Below, in pieces: positions 1-6,341 of a stretch of DNA of 9,649 nt; position 1 is the stretch's first letter, and the number at the start of each line of letters is the position of its first letter. The translations under genes and the position numbers were made by a program. This DNA is from DATLBY01 sp035526665. GTDB taxonomy: Bacteria > Acidobacteriota > Terriglobia > Bryobacterales > Bryobacteraceae. The stretch lies in contig DATLBY010000250.1 in NCBI GenBank assembly GCA_035526665.1, positions 1 through 9,649 on the forward strand. Reading direction: 5' to 3'. The notes under the pieces are model-generated. The model was given only the letters and a program-made list of their open reading frames with translations, made no database searches and had not been told where the DNA came from.

Positions 1-1023
1 TATGCGGGCCGGTCACCCGAGTATCCGGGCTTGGACCAGATCAATTTTGTGCTGGAGTCTCCTCCCACGGGCTGTTACATTCCTCTTCAGGTCCGCGCCG
101 GTAACAGCGTCAGTAATATCACTACGATCTCCGTTGCGTCCAATCAGAGCTACTGCGAAAGTACGCTAGGACTGTCCGAGGCCGCGCTGCGCAGGCTGGA
201 CGATGGAGGCGCCGTCACACTAGGCGGCGTCGGGGTTACCCGCATCAATCTTTTCCTGGGATTGTCTACTGATGTGGCGCTAGGGCTCTTTGCACGAGCG
301 GACGCCGATCTCGCGTTTCGGGCCGCAATGCTCACAGATCTTGGAAGTCTTATTTATCCGGTAGCCGTGGGCAGTTGTGTCATCTTCGATCAGGCCACTG
401 CCCCAGAGGCTTCCCTCGACCTGCTCACGTTGCTTGCGAGGGCGATGCCTCTGAGCGCCGGAACGAAATTTACGCTTAGTGGAAAAGCTACCGTGGATCT
501 GCCGCGCGCTCCGAACGGCCTGTATCAAAACGAGGGACTGGCGCAGTTCCTGAGCGGCGGAAAATGGACCATGAGCGGAGCCGGGGGGAGTGAGGTAGGG
601 GCTTTCAGCGTGAGCACCACAATTTCTCCGCTGATAACCTGGATTGGGCCGCAGGAAGGCGAAATAGCGCGCAACAGCCTGCGCTTCACCTGGTCGGGCG
701 GCGGCTCGGCGCCCGAGGACGTGGTATACCTTTCCGGCTACTCGACAATCGTCAATCGGGTGGATCCTTATCAGAGCCAAGGTAAGAGATTTCAGTGCAC
801 GGCCCCGGCGGGCCCTGGCAGTTTCACGGTGCCGTCCGTCATCACGGCGCAGCTTCCCGCCGCTCCCGCGGAGAGCCCATCTACTGCTTACTTCGGAAGC
901 GTAGGATTTTCCACTCGCGGCGGAAGTCCCTTTACGTCAGCGCCGCTCACGGCGGGCGGCAGCATCGACGGCGGCGTGTTCGCCTGGGTGGTGCGCGACG
1001 AGCGGACTGTTACATTCAAATAA
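1..1023 (+). CDS. C-terminal part of a TIGR03437-domain secreted/surface protein (5' end outside window)
   Basis: The frame is open from base 1, so the gene starts to the left and only about 340 codons are present. Seen: the first ~46 residues, with the motif YPGLDQINF, a Gly-Pro-rich turn, and SNITTISVA, match the end of the TIGR03437 domain as I remember it from Solibacter proteins. A tail of about 290 residues follows, rich in Gly, Ser, Thr and beta-strand-like segments. It includes LITWIGPQEGE (about 211-221), FTWSGGG (229-235), FQCTAPAGPGSFTVPS (264-279) and a closing GGVFAWVVRDERTVTF. This tail style recurs, in my memory, at the ends of extracellular proteins of Bryobacterales. Four Cys (25, 52, 126, 266) could form disulfides. 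Inference: an exported surface or matrix protein, with signal peptide and main domains upstream. No catalytic motif is visible. The next gene, mtnP, begins 14 bases after the stop, so they may share a transcript without sharing a job. Confidence 0.8.
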   Translation, partial: YAGRSPEYPGLDQINFVLESPPTGCYIPLQVRAGNSVSNITTISVASNQSYCESTLGLSEAALRRLDDGGAVTLGGVGVTRINLFLGLSTDVALGLFARADADLAFRAAMLTDLGSLIYPVAVGSCVIFDQATAPEASLDLLTLLARAMPLSAGTKFTLSGKATVDLPRAPNGLYQNEGLAQFLSGGKWTMSGAGGSEVGAFSVSTTISPLITWIGPQEGEIARNSLRFTWSGGGSAPEDVVYLSGYSTIVNRVDPYQSQGKRFQCTAPAGPGSFTVPSVITAQLPAAPAESPSTAYFGSVGFSTRGGSPFTSAPLTAGGSIDGGVFAWVVRDERTVTFK

Positions 1024-1026
1024 ATG

Positions 1027-1031
1027 AGGAG
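1027..1031 (+). promoter_or_regulatory. Ribosome binding site of mtnP
   Basis: AGGAG lies 6 bases before a TTG at 1038. It decides the start of mtnP: the encoded protein then begins four residues before the beta-strand leading into the phosphate-binding IIGGSGLY motif, as expected for the family. The frame is open far upstream, but that extension only overlaps the previous gene. Confidence 0.75.
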
Positions 1032-1037
1032 CGAGAT

Positions 1038-1898
1038 TTGAGTTCAAAGATCGGCATCATCGGGGGGAGCGGTCTGTACTCCATGCCCGGGTTTCACGCG
1101 CAGAAAGAGGTCCTGATGGAGACGCCATGGGGGGCGCCCTCTGACCCGTATGTGACCGGCACTTTGGCCGGCCGCGAAGTTGCGTTTCTCGCCCGGCACG
1201 GGCGCGGGCACCGCATCTCCCCTTCGGAATTGAATTTCCGAGCGAACATTTATGGCTTCAAGGCGCTGGGTGTCGAACGTATCATTTCCCTAAGCGCTGT
1301 GGGCTCGTTGAAGGAAGAGCACCGTCCACTCGATTTTGTCATTCCGGATCAATTTTTCGATCGAACCCGCGGCCGCGTCTCCAGTTTCTTCGGCGATGGC
1401 CTGGTGGCTCACATCAGCTTCGCGGATCCCGTCTGTCCACATCTTTCGAAAATCGTCTATCAGGCGTGCCAATCGCAATCGGTGAACGCCAAGCGGGGAG
1501 GCACGTACCTTTGTATGGAGGGCCCGGCCTTTTCCACCAAGGCCGAATCGCAGGTGTATCGCAGTTGGGGGATGGACGTAATCGGCATGACCAACCTGCA
1601 GGAGGCGAAGCTCGCGCGCGAAGCGGAGCTCTGCTACGTCACGGTCGCAATGGTAACCGATTATGATTGCTGGCATCCGGATCACGATGCCGTTACGGTC
1701 ACTGACATCATCGCGAATCTAACAAAAAATGCGGAGAATGCTGCCCGCGTCGTGACGGCCGCGGTGGCGTCCATACCCGAAGCCCGCGGTTGTAAGTGCG
1801 GCTCGGCATTGGCGCACGCGCTCCTCACCGATCGCGCCACAGTGCCGGCGAACACACGGAAGAAGCTGGAGCTACTGGTTGGAAAATACTTCCAGTAA
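1038..1898 (+). CDS. mtnP: S-methyl-5'-thioadenosine phosphorylase
   Basis: Cytoplasmic enzyme that splits methylthioadenosine with phosphate into adenine and 5-methylthioribose-1-phosphate. This is the first step of methionine salvage and removes a by-product of polyamine synthesis. It belongs to the MTAP/PNP (PNP_UDP_1) family. The 286 residues match the usual 270-295. Visible motifs: IIGGSGLY (7-14, phosphate loop), RHGRGH (53-58), a Ser-Ala-Val-Gly-Ser strand (86-90), EGPAFSTKAES (161-171), GMTNLQEAKLAREAE (183-197, nucleoside pocket) and TDYDCWH (207-213). D208 and D210 fit the two aspartates that hold the 6-amino purine ring, so MTA rather than guanosine or inosine is the likely substrate. 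The start is TTG with an AGGAG ribosome binding site. The 3' end overlaps the start of the next gene by 20 bases. No other methionine-salvage gene is in the window. A broad purine nucleoside phosphorylase is the alternative, but less likely. Confidence 0.93.
   Translation: MSSKIGIIGGSGLYSMPGFHAQKEVLMETPWGAPSDPYVTGTLAGREVAFLARHGRGHRISPSELNFRANIYGFKALGVERIISLSAVGSLKEEHRPLDFVIPDQFFDRTRGRVSSFFGDGLVAHISFADPVCPHLSKIVYQACQSQSVNAKRGGTYLCMEGPAFSTKAESQVYRSWGMDVIGMTNLQEAKLAREAELCYVTVAMVTDYDCWHPDHDAVTVTDIIANLTKNAENAARVVTAAVASIPEARGCKCGSALAHALLTDRATVPANTRKKLELLVGKYFQ
1868..1871 (+). promoter_or_regulatory. Ribosome binding site of the GT9-like gene, inside mtnP
   Basis: GGAG lies 7 bases before the TTG at 1879, within the last codons of mtnP. 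It supports that start and suggests translational coupling with mtnP. Confidence 0.55.
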
Positions 1899-3096
1899 CG
1901 ACCTGGCACTCGAGCTACTCGACTACTGTTTGCATAGGAAGCGCTGGCCCGACGAGCTTCTCCACTCGCTGCTCCGCAATGCCCTAGTGCACGATCCGCT
2001 GCGCGCATCGCGAGCGCTGTTCCGGATTGTTGTGGAACGTCTGGGTGATCTGTTCGAGCCCGATTTATGCACTATTTACGCGGAACTCTTTTCCGAGGTA
2101 ATCGCGTTTGTAGATCCCCGGCTGAACGCGGGCGAACTGCTGGACAGATATAACCGGGTGCGTCGTCCCAGGCGGGTGGAAGGCAATCCCGAGCGTGTAT
2201 TCGTGCTCTCGCGCGTGACTCTTGGCGCGGACGTCGCCGTCACAAGCGTCGTGCTGGATGGCATAAAGCGGAGATTTCCGGCTGCCCGCGTGTGCTTTGT
2301 GGGTCCACGAAAGAATTGGGAGCTGTTCGCCGCCGACCGGCGCGTCGAACATGTTCCGCTGGATTACGGACGCCAAGGCACTCTGGGCGGCCGCCTCGCC
2401 ACTTGGACCGAGCTGAGGGACTTGGTGTCTGAGCCGGGAAGCGTAGTAATCGACCCCGATTCCAGGTTGACTCAATTGGGTCTGCTGCCGGTTTGCGATG
2501 AGGAGAATTACTACTTTTTCGAGAGCCGCGGCTACGGGGGGGAGAGTTCGAAATCTCTTTCAGAACTCACATCGGAATGGGTCCGCGAGACGATGGGGAT
2601 ACCGGATGCCCGCGCCTGGATCGCCCCGTTGCCGATGTCCCGCGGTTACGACATCGCTGTGAGTCTCGGCGTGGGAGACAACCCTGAGAAGCGGGTTGCA
2701 GACCCCTTCGAAGCATCTCTGATGGCGGCATTGCAGGGCAGCATCGTCGTCGATAAAGGTGCAGGCGGAGAGGAAACCGTCCGGGTGGAGCGAGCTATGA
2801 CCCACGCTCGCGCGCCCATCGAGGCCTGGCAGGGAGAATATGCCCCGTTTGCCAGTCTCATCCGGAATAGCCGCCTTTATATAGGCTACGATTCAGCGGG
2901 CCAGCATGTCGCCGCCGCTTGTGGTGTCCCGCTGATATCCATTTTCGCCGGCTATGTCTCGCAGCGGATGTTCGAGCGCTGGCGCCCCACCGGAAGCGGT
3001 CCGATTCGCGTGCTTCAAGTGACTGACGGCAGTCCCGCCAAGGCGCTGGACGCCTTTTTGCCTGTCCTCCAAGACTTCTTAAATTCCCAGCAATAA
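1879..3096 (+). CDS. GT9-like (heptosyltransferase-type) glycosyltransferase with N-terminal helical extension
   Basis: The fold pattern is that of family 9 glycosyltransferases (GT-B), which include the ADP-heptose:LPS heptosyltransferases that build the lipopolysaccharide core at the inner membrane. Seen: the N-terminal Rossmann start RVFVLSRVTLGADVAVTS (106-123), then a helix and strand with FPAARVCFVG (133-142). In the C-terminal domain, AVSLGVGDNPEKRVADPFE (260-278) matches the GT9 nucleotide-sugar loop. SLIRNSRLYIGYDSAGQHVA (326-345) followed by CGVPLISIFAG matches the GT9 signature, usually written xGxDSGxxHxAAAxGxPxxxLFG. RWRP is at 368-371. There is no signal peptide or membrane segment, consistent with a cytoplasmic or peripheral protein. 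About 100 mostly helical residues precede the Rossmann start, which in typical GT9 enzymes lies at the very N-terminus. Donor and acceptor cannot be read from sequence. The TTG start is inside mtnP, with GGAG 7 bases upstream; no later start has a better site without losing the extension. Confidence 0.78.
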   Translation: MENTSSNDLALELLDYCLHRKRWPDELLHSLLRNALVHDPLRASRALFRIVVERLGDLFEPDLCTIYAELFSEVIAFVDPRLNAGELLDRYNRVRRPRRVEGNPERVFVLSRVTLGADVAVTSVVLDGIKRRFPAARVCFVGPRKNWELFAADRRVEHVPLDYGRQGTLGGRLATWTELRDLVSEPGSVVIDPDSRLTQLGLLPVCDEENYYFFESRGYGGESSKSLSELTSEWVRETMGIPDARAWIAPLPMSRGYDIAVSLGVGDNPEKRVADPFEASLMAALQGSIVVDKGAGGEETVRVERAMTHARAPIEAWQGEYAPFASLIRNSRLYIGYDSAGQHVAAACGVPLISIFAGYVSQRMFERWRPTGSGPIRVLQVTDGSPAKALDAFLPVLQDFLNSQQ

Positions 3097-3144
3097 CTTA
3101 CATTTACGGCGTAATTGGACCATCGGTACTAGGCCTCATGGACA

Positions 3145-3150
3145 TTGACA
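3145..3150 (+). promoter_or_regulatory. Possible -35 element upstream of the small secreted protein
   Basis: A perfect TTGACA stands 49 bases after the stop of the glycosyltransferase gene. At a 17-base spacing the -10 would be CACACT (3168-3173), which matches TATAAT at only three positions. A sigma-70 promoter is possible but not strong, and chance is a real alternative. If it works, transcription would begin about where the inverted repeat at 3176-3200 lies. Confidence 0.35.
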
Positions 3151-3175
3151 GGAAAGCCGGTTCCTCGCACACTTG

Positions 3176-3200
3176 GGTGGATACCTTAGATGTATCCACC
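3176..3200. repeat. Perfect 9-bp inverted repeat with 7-base loop (hairpin or operator candidate)
   Basis: GGTGGATAC (3176-3184) and GTATCCACC (3192-3200) are exact reverse complements separated by CTTAGAT. There is no T-run after the stem on either strand, so it is not a standard intrinsic terminator. The ATG at 3190 lies across the loop and second arm, so as RNA the hairpin would hide that start. The ATG at 3223 and its GAGG lie clear of it. It could be an operator for a dimeric regulator, an mRNA 5' hairpin, or chance. Confidence 0.5.
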
Positions 3201-3209
3201 AAAATTACC

Positions 3210-3213
3210 GAGG
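3210..3213 (+). promoter_or_regulatory. Ribosome binding site supporting the start at 3223
   Basis: GAGG lies 9 bases before the ATG at 3223. The competing ATG at 3190 has only a weak GGTGG that is buried in the inverted repeat, so this site favours the shorter protein. Confidence 0.45.
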
Positions 3214-3222
3214 TTATTGCTG

Positions 3223-3609
3223 ATGAGTTTAAGAGGCGCTCTGCTGATGTTGTTGCCGGCACTTGCCATTTTGACCATTCCGGGCGTGGCGGAGCCGAAT
3301 TCCAACGCTCTTTTTGTCAGCTTTAAGCCCGAGGTGGCCTTGACTAACCAAGGCGTCGATGCGGTGAATTTAAGAATAAGGATTTCGGAGGGCGGTTCCG
3401 CACAATTGTGGCTGGCCGACAGTTGTTCCATCGCCCCAAGCTCGGCTTATACTGTTCGCGCCTCGGGCAATTATCAAATTCCTGTCTCCAGTCTGGGAAA
3501 ATCGGGTACCACGGCTTGCCTGTCCTCCAGCGACGGGTTAAAAGCCCAGGTTCAATTGATTGAGCCTGTCGGGGAGGCGCTGATACAACCGCAAGCAGAC
3601 GTACTCTGA
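3223..3609 (+). CDS. Small secreted protein of unknown function
   Basis: I do not recognise a family. The protein is 128 residues from the preferred ATG, or 139 if the in-frame ATG at 3190 is used. Seen: a short basic start (MSLRG), a hydrophobic core (ALLMLLPALAILTI, about residues 6-19) and a plausible signal peptidase site after GVA (residue 23). The mature part, about 105 residues, is polar with alternating hydrophobic residues, suggesting a small beta-sandwich. It has exactly two Cys (68 and 99), which could form a disulfide in the periplasm. There is no lipobox, catalytic motif or cell-wall anchor. It stands 126 bases after the glycosyltransferase gene, with its own possible promoter and an inverted repeat in the gap, and converges with the minus-strand genes 24 bases past its stop. 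Codon use looks like the neighbours and the frame is intact. The coding call rests on the signal peptide and length. Confidence 0.65.
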   Translation: MSLRGALLMLLPALAILTIPGVAEPNSNALFVSFKPEVALTNQGVDAVNLRIRISEGGSAQLWLADSCSIAPSSAYTVRASGNYQIPVSSLGKSGTTACLSSSDGLKAQVQLIEPVGEALIQPQADVL

Positions 3610-3633
3610 TGAAGCGAAGCAAGCCAAGGCCGG

Positions 3634-4689
3634 CTATTTCTGTTCCTTCTCCTCAGGCAACGCATCGGGCGTGAAGGTGATGGTAGCCTCCGCTCCGAAC
3701 TTCTTGTAGAGGCGAAACTCGGTATCGTTTTTGATCAGGACCTTTCCCGACCGCATTCTGACGGTGGCCTTTAACGGCAATACGTACTCTTTCCCCGAGA
3801 TGTCGATAAAGTCATAGTCGAGAGTCGTGGATGCCTGCTGTACCGGAAAGCTGACCGGGATGTCTTCGCCCTCCAGCACGACGCGCATCACGGCGTGAGT
3901 GTCTTTATCAACGTAAATCAGTCCCCGATAGCCGGGAATAATCGACATGGTCTTGTCATAGACGATGCGCCATTGCGAACGCGCCTGGGCGACGCGGTAG
4001 GAAAATACGTACATGGGTTTTCCGCGCAGCCGGCCCCAATGATCCCAATCGAACTGCGCCTGCGAATGTGGATCGAAGATCTGCCGCAACATGGAGCCGA
4101 ATTCGCCCGAAGAAGTTGCCCCACCCAGACGTTCCATGGTGGTATCCACCATTTGGTTATTCACCAGCACAACCTTATAATCTTCTTTTTGCTCGAAGTA
4201 ACTTAACTTCGCGGTCACGACATCCGATTGGCGCCAGAACTCGAGTCCCGTCGGGTCCACATAGCGCCTGGTTACCTGGGTGCAAATGAAATTGGGCAGA
4301 TTTTTGGCGTATTCCCGGGCGTATTCCGTCACTTCCTGCAAAATCTTGCCCTGTTCCATGGAACTCGGTGGCGGAAGCGGCTTGGGAGCAGCCTTGGGCG
4401 GCGGAGCTGGAGCGACGGGCAAATTCTTCGATCCGTTCACCATCTCGTGCAGCACTTCAAGTGTTTTTGGGCCCGCGCCCAGGCCCTGGATGTCTTCCAC
4501 GTCCCGCTCCTCAAGCCGGTACGTGAGTTTCACCTGCTTCAGGTAATCCGCTACTTTTTTGTCAGGGTGACCCAGTTGGCGCGAGGACTGGATAAAAGAT
4601 CGCAACTGGTCCACGCTCATCTTCATCTGCGCGGGCAGAAGCGCGCAGGTAAGAATCGCGGCCAATAGAATCTTTCGAGCCATTAACAT
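3634..4689 (-). CDS. Secreted protein of unknown function, acidobacterial type, with Pro-rich linker
   Basis: The protein has 351 residues, is probably exported, and its function is unknown. Seen in order: a signal peptide (MARKILLAAILTCALLPA, to about residue 20, cleavage before Gln21); a small helical region (24-84) with GLGAGPKTLEVLHEM, possibly a helical-hairpin module; a Pro/Ala-rich linker (91-110); and a large, probably beta-rich domain (about 115-343). That domain has AREYAKNLPNFICTQ (124-138), YRGLIYVDKDTHAVMRVV (254-271) and LDYDFIDISGKEYVLPLKA (290-308). I remember this domain type as frequent in Acidobacteria without an assigned role. Its strand pattern recalls LolA/LolB-like sheets, which is inference only. 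Cys15 does not sit in a good lipobox (Thr before Cys), so a lipoprotein is unlikely. ATGs at 4689 and 4683 are two codons apart, neither with a clear ribosome binding site; coupling to the DUF3108 gene 21 bases upstream is likely. Confidence 0.72.
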   Translation of the reverse strand: MLMARKILLAAILTCALLPAQMKMSVDQLRSFIQSSRQLGHPDKKVADYLKQVKLTYRLEERDVEDIQGLGAGPKTLEVLHEMVNGSKNLPVAPAPPPKAAPKPLPPPSSMEQGKILQEVTEYAREYAKNLPNFICTQVTRRYVDPTGLEFWRQSDVVTAKLSYFEQKEDYKVVLVNNQMVDTTMERLGGATSSGEFGSMLRQIFDPHSQAQFDWDHWGRLRGKPMYVFSYRVAQARSQWRIVYDKTMSIIPGYRGLIYVDKDTHAVMRVVLEGEDIPVSFPVQQASTTLDYDFIDISGKEYVLPLKATVRMRSGKVLIKNDTEFRLYKKFGAEATITFTPDALPEEKEQK

Positions 4690-4710
4690 ACAGACGTCTG
4701 CTGACTGCCT

Positions 4711-5508
4711 CTAGTTGCGCTCTTCCTTCTCCAATTGAAGCGTAATGGTTCCAATCGGAAAGTTCATGCGAGCCCGGATCTGTACCGGCGTCTTTCTGGC
4801 ATCATCCGTCTGCCAGACGAAAGCGCGCCCCTGCTTGGCGTAGAGCACGTTATTAAAGACAAAAACTTCATACCGAATGGTCTTGTACGTGCCGGTCGGG
4901 GTCTTTACCTCCTCACGCTCTTGCGCATCGATGCGGACTTGTACCGATTTCTTTCCATCGCTCACCGCAATATTCGCGCTCTGACCCGGCTCCAGATTCA
5001 AGGTTCGCATTTTGAACAAACCGCCAAGGATGTCGGAGACACAAGGCGGCGTATCAATTTCGCGCGCGAGAACCGTACTGTTTTTTAATAGATCGCGCTC
5101 CAGGTAGCTCGCTTTACCGCGCGCATGGTCAAAAGCGACCTTTGTTTCCCGCTGCCGCTTTCCCTCCAGGGATTTCATGAAGATGGAGGAGGCGCACAGC
5201 TGCTGCTCCAACTGAACGGAGTAGCTATCGTCGACGCGGTAGAGTTTCGACACCAGGCCGGCCGATTCCAGGCGCAGGTCCCCCCGGAAGGAACTTCTGT
5301 CTGGCGTCCACGTGATCTTCGCGCTTCCAGCGCGGATCAGCTTCCACTCCACGGCATAGTCAAGTATCTCTTTTCCTAGTATCGCGGAAGTGATGTTGGG
5401 TGAGGCGGACGCTTTCTGCGTTTGTGCGGAAGCGCCACGGAAAATGAGAACAGCCGTGGCGAAAATGCACAACCAGGCGGGCCACGCGCGCTTCAAAGGT
5501 GCCGGCAT
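4711..5508 (-). CDS. DUF3108 domain secreted protein
   Basis: The 265 residues match the DUF3108 family (PF11306), periplasmic or outer-membrane-associated proteins of unknown biochemical role. Seen: a signal peptide with basic start (PLKRAW), hydrophobic core (WLCIFATAVLIF, 12-23) and a GASA site cutting before Gln29. The family pattern follows: GKEILDYAVEWKLIRAGSAK (45-64), LRLESAGLVSKLYRVDDSYS (78-97), FMKSLEGKRQRETKVAFDHA (110-129), and a closing VWQTDDARKTPVQIRARMNF (231-250) with PIGTITLQLE. Cys105 and Cys156 might pair. The reading frame extends 20 codons upstream to 5568, but that would overlap the acetyltransferase gene and put a non-signal stretch before the signal peptide, so the ATG at 5508 is preferred despite a weak ribosome site (only GAAG-type purines just before it). 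It lies 28 bases after the acetyltransferase stop and 21 bases before the next secreted protein, so the two exported proteins are probably co-produced. Confidence 0.82.
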   Translation of the reverse strand: MPAPLKRAWPAWLCIFATAVLIFRGASAQTQKASASPNITSAILGKEILDYAVEWKLIRAGSAKITWTPDRSSFRGDLRLESAGLVSKLYRVDDSYSVQLEQQLCASSIFMKSLEGKRQRETKVAFDHARGKASYLERDLLKNSTVLAREIDTPPCVSDILGGLFKMRTLNLEPGQSANIAVSDGKKSVQVRIDAQEREEVKTPTGTYKTIRYEVFVFNNVLYAKQGRAFVWQTDDARKTPVQIRARMNFPIGTITLQLEKEERN

Positions 5509-5536
5509 CTTCTTCGAGTGTTGCAGATCGGCAAAG

Positions 5537-6334
5537 TTAATCGCAACCTTCGCGCAGGTAGACGGCAAAGCTTGTGACGATGCGGAAACCCATTCTTACG
5601 TACAATCCAAAGCCTTCTTTGGTTGCTTGCAGCACGACCGTGTCCAGGCCGTTCTCTCGCTGCGATTCCGCCACTGCATGGCGAATGAGTGTCTCGCCTA
5701 AACCGTATCCCTGATGCTGTGGAAGAGTTCCGAGGGAGTAAATTCCAATGGCCCTGCCGGTAGCTATGGTCGCGACAATCGACACAGGCTTCCCGTTGAG
5801 ATACCCCACATACCCCGCCATGCCGCTTTTCCAGGTCGATTCAGGCCCATATATTTTTGTCGAGGTAGCGAACGGTAGCGAGAATACAACCGAGGCGACG
5901 TCGGAGAAGTCGAATCGCGTCCGGTCATCGTTTACACGGCGGCAATTCAGGCAGGGCAGTTGCCGTGTAGACGGCTCCAGTTTCGCTGCTAGCATGCCGG
6001 GTGGCTGGGCAATTGGCTCCATGTTTCTCTTCCGGAAGATCTGAGCAACCATGCAGCGCAAGCCAGGGGAAATTAGATCCTCGCAGAGCCAGAATGACCA
6101 GCCGAGCATTCTGGCTTTGAAGTGCACCGCGGCCAAGGCGATCCGTTGATCCAGTTCCTGTTCTCCTCCCTCTACCGGCGAGGTCAGCATAGCGGAGTTA
6201 AACACCGGATAGTTCATGCCGCAGGAGGCGATGGTGACGCCTGGAAGCTCGCGTATCTCGCCCTCAACCGAGGCAAAAGAGTAGCACCGCATCGCAGCCC
6301 GTAGATTCTCTTCAACCAGGCCGAACAGGGGCAT
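5537..6334 (-). CDS. GNAT family N-acetyltransferase
   Basis: A probable cytoplasmic acetyl-CoA-dependent N-acetyltransferase whose acceptor is unknown. From the ATG at 6334 it has 265 residues. The C-terminal GNAT domain (about 155-262) shows a beta-bulge strand SIVATIATGRAIGIYSLGTL (185-204), then motif A LPQHQGYGLGETLIRH (204-219), where Q208, G211 and G213 fit the pyrophosphate-binding Q/RxxGxG/A loop. LYVRMGFR (244-251) is the usual motif B end. The N-terminal half (ENLRAAMRCY at 9-18; MNYPVFNSAM at 40-49) looks like a second, degenerate GNAT-like domain, as in larger two-domain acetyltransferases. C128 and C131 form a lone CxxC. A TTG at 6370 in the same frame would add 12 residues and overlap priA by 29 bases; neither start has a clear ribosome binding site. 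With the ATG the gap to priA is 7 bases, suggesting translational coupling. The family call is firm, the substrate is open. Confidence 0.82.
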   Translation of the reverse strand: MPLFGLVEENLRAAMRCYSFASVEGEIRELPGVTIASCGMNYPVFNSAMLTSPVEGGEQELDQRIALAAVHFKARMLGWSFWLCEDLISPGLRCMVAQIFRKRNMEPIAQPPGMLAAKLEPSTRQLPCLNCRRVNDDRTRFDFSDVASVVFSLPFATSTKIYGPESTWKSGMAGYVGYLNGKPVSIVATIATGRAIGIYSLGTLPQHQGYGLGETLIRHAVAESQRENGLDTVVLQATKEGFGLYVRMGFRIVTSFAVYLREGCD

Positions 6335-6341
6335 TCGCGGA

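Noticed and set aside
280..780. Open frame of 166 codons on the minus strand
   Set aside because: It is antisense to the TIGR03437-type gene, with no ribosome site or protein-like pattern.
795..1037. Upstream extension of the mtnP frame
   Set aside because: It runs inside the previous gene, encodes an Arg-rich non-family stretch, and the TTG at 1038 has a good ribosome binding site at the family's normal N-terminus.
3176..3204. The 9-bp hairpin as an intrinsic terminator
   Set aside because: It is followed by AAAA on the plus strand and has no T-run on the minus strand.
3610..3633. Possible terminator between the convergent genes
   Set aside because: Only a 4-bp stem (AGCC/GGCT) with a weak T-containing tail is visible; too weak to call an intrinsic terminator.
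4691..4700. Perfect 10-base palindrome CAGACGTCTG just before the start of the 351-residue protein gene
   Set aside because: Ten-base palindromes are expected several times by chance in about 9.6 kb, and the 21-base operon gap leaves little room for an operator.
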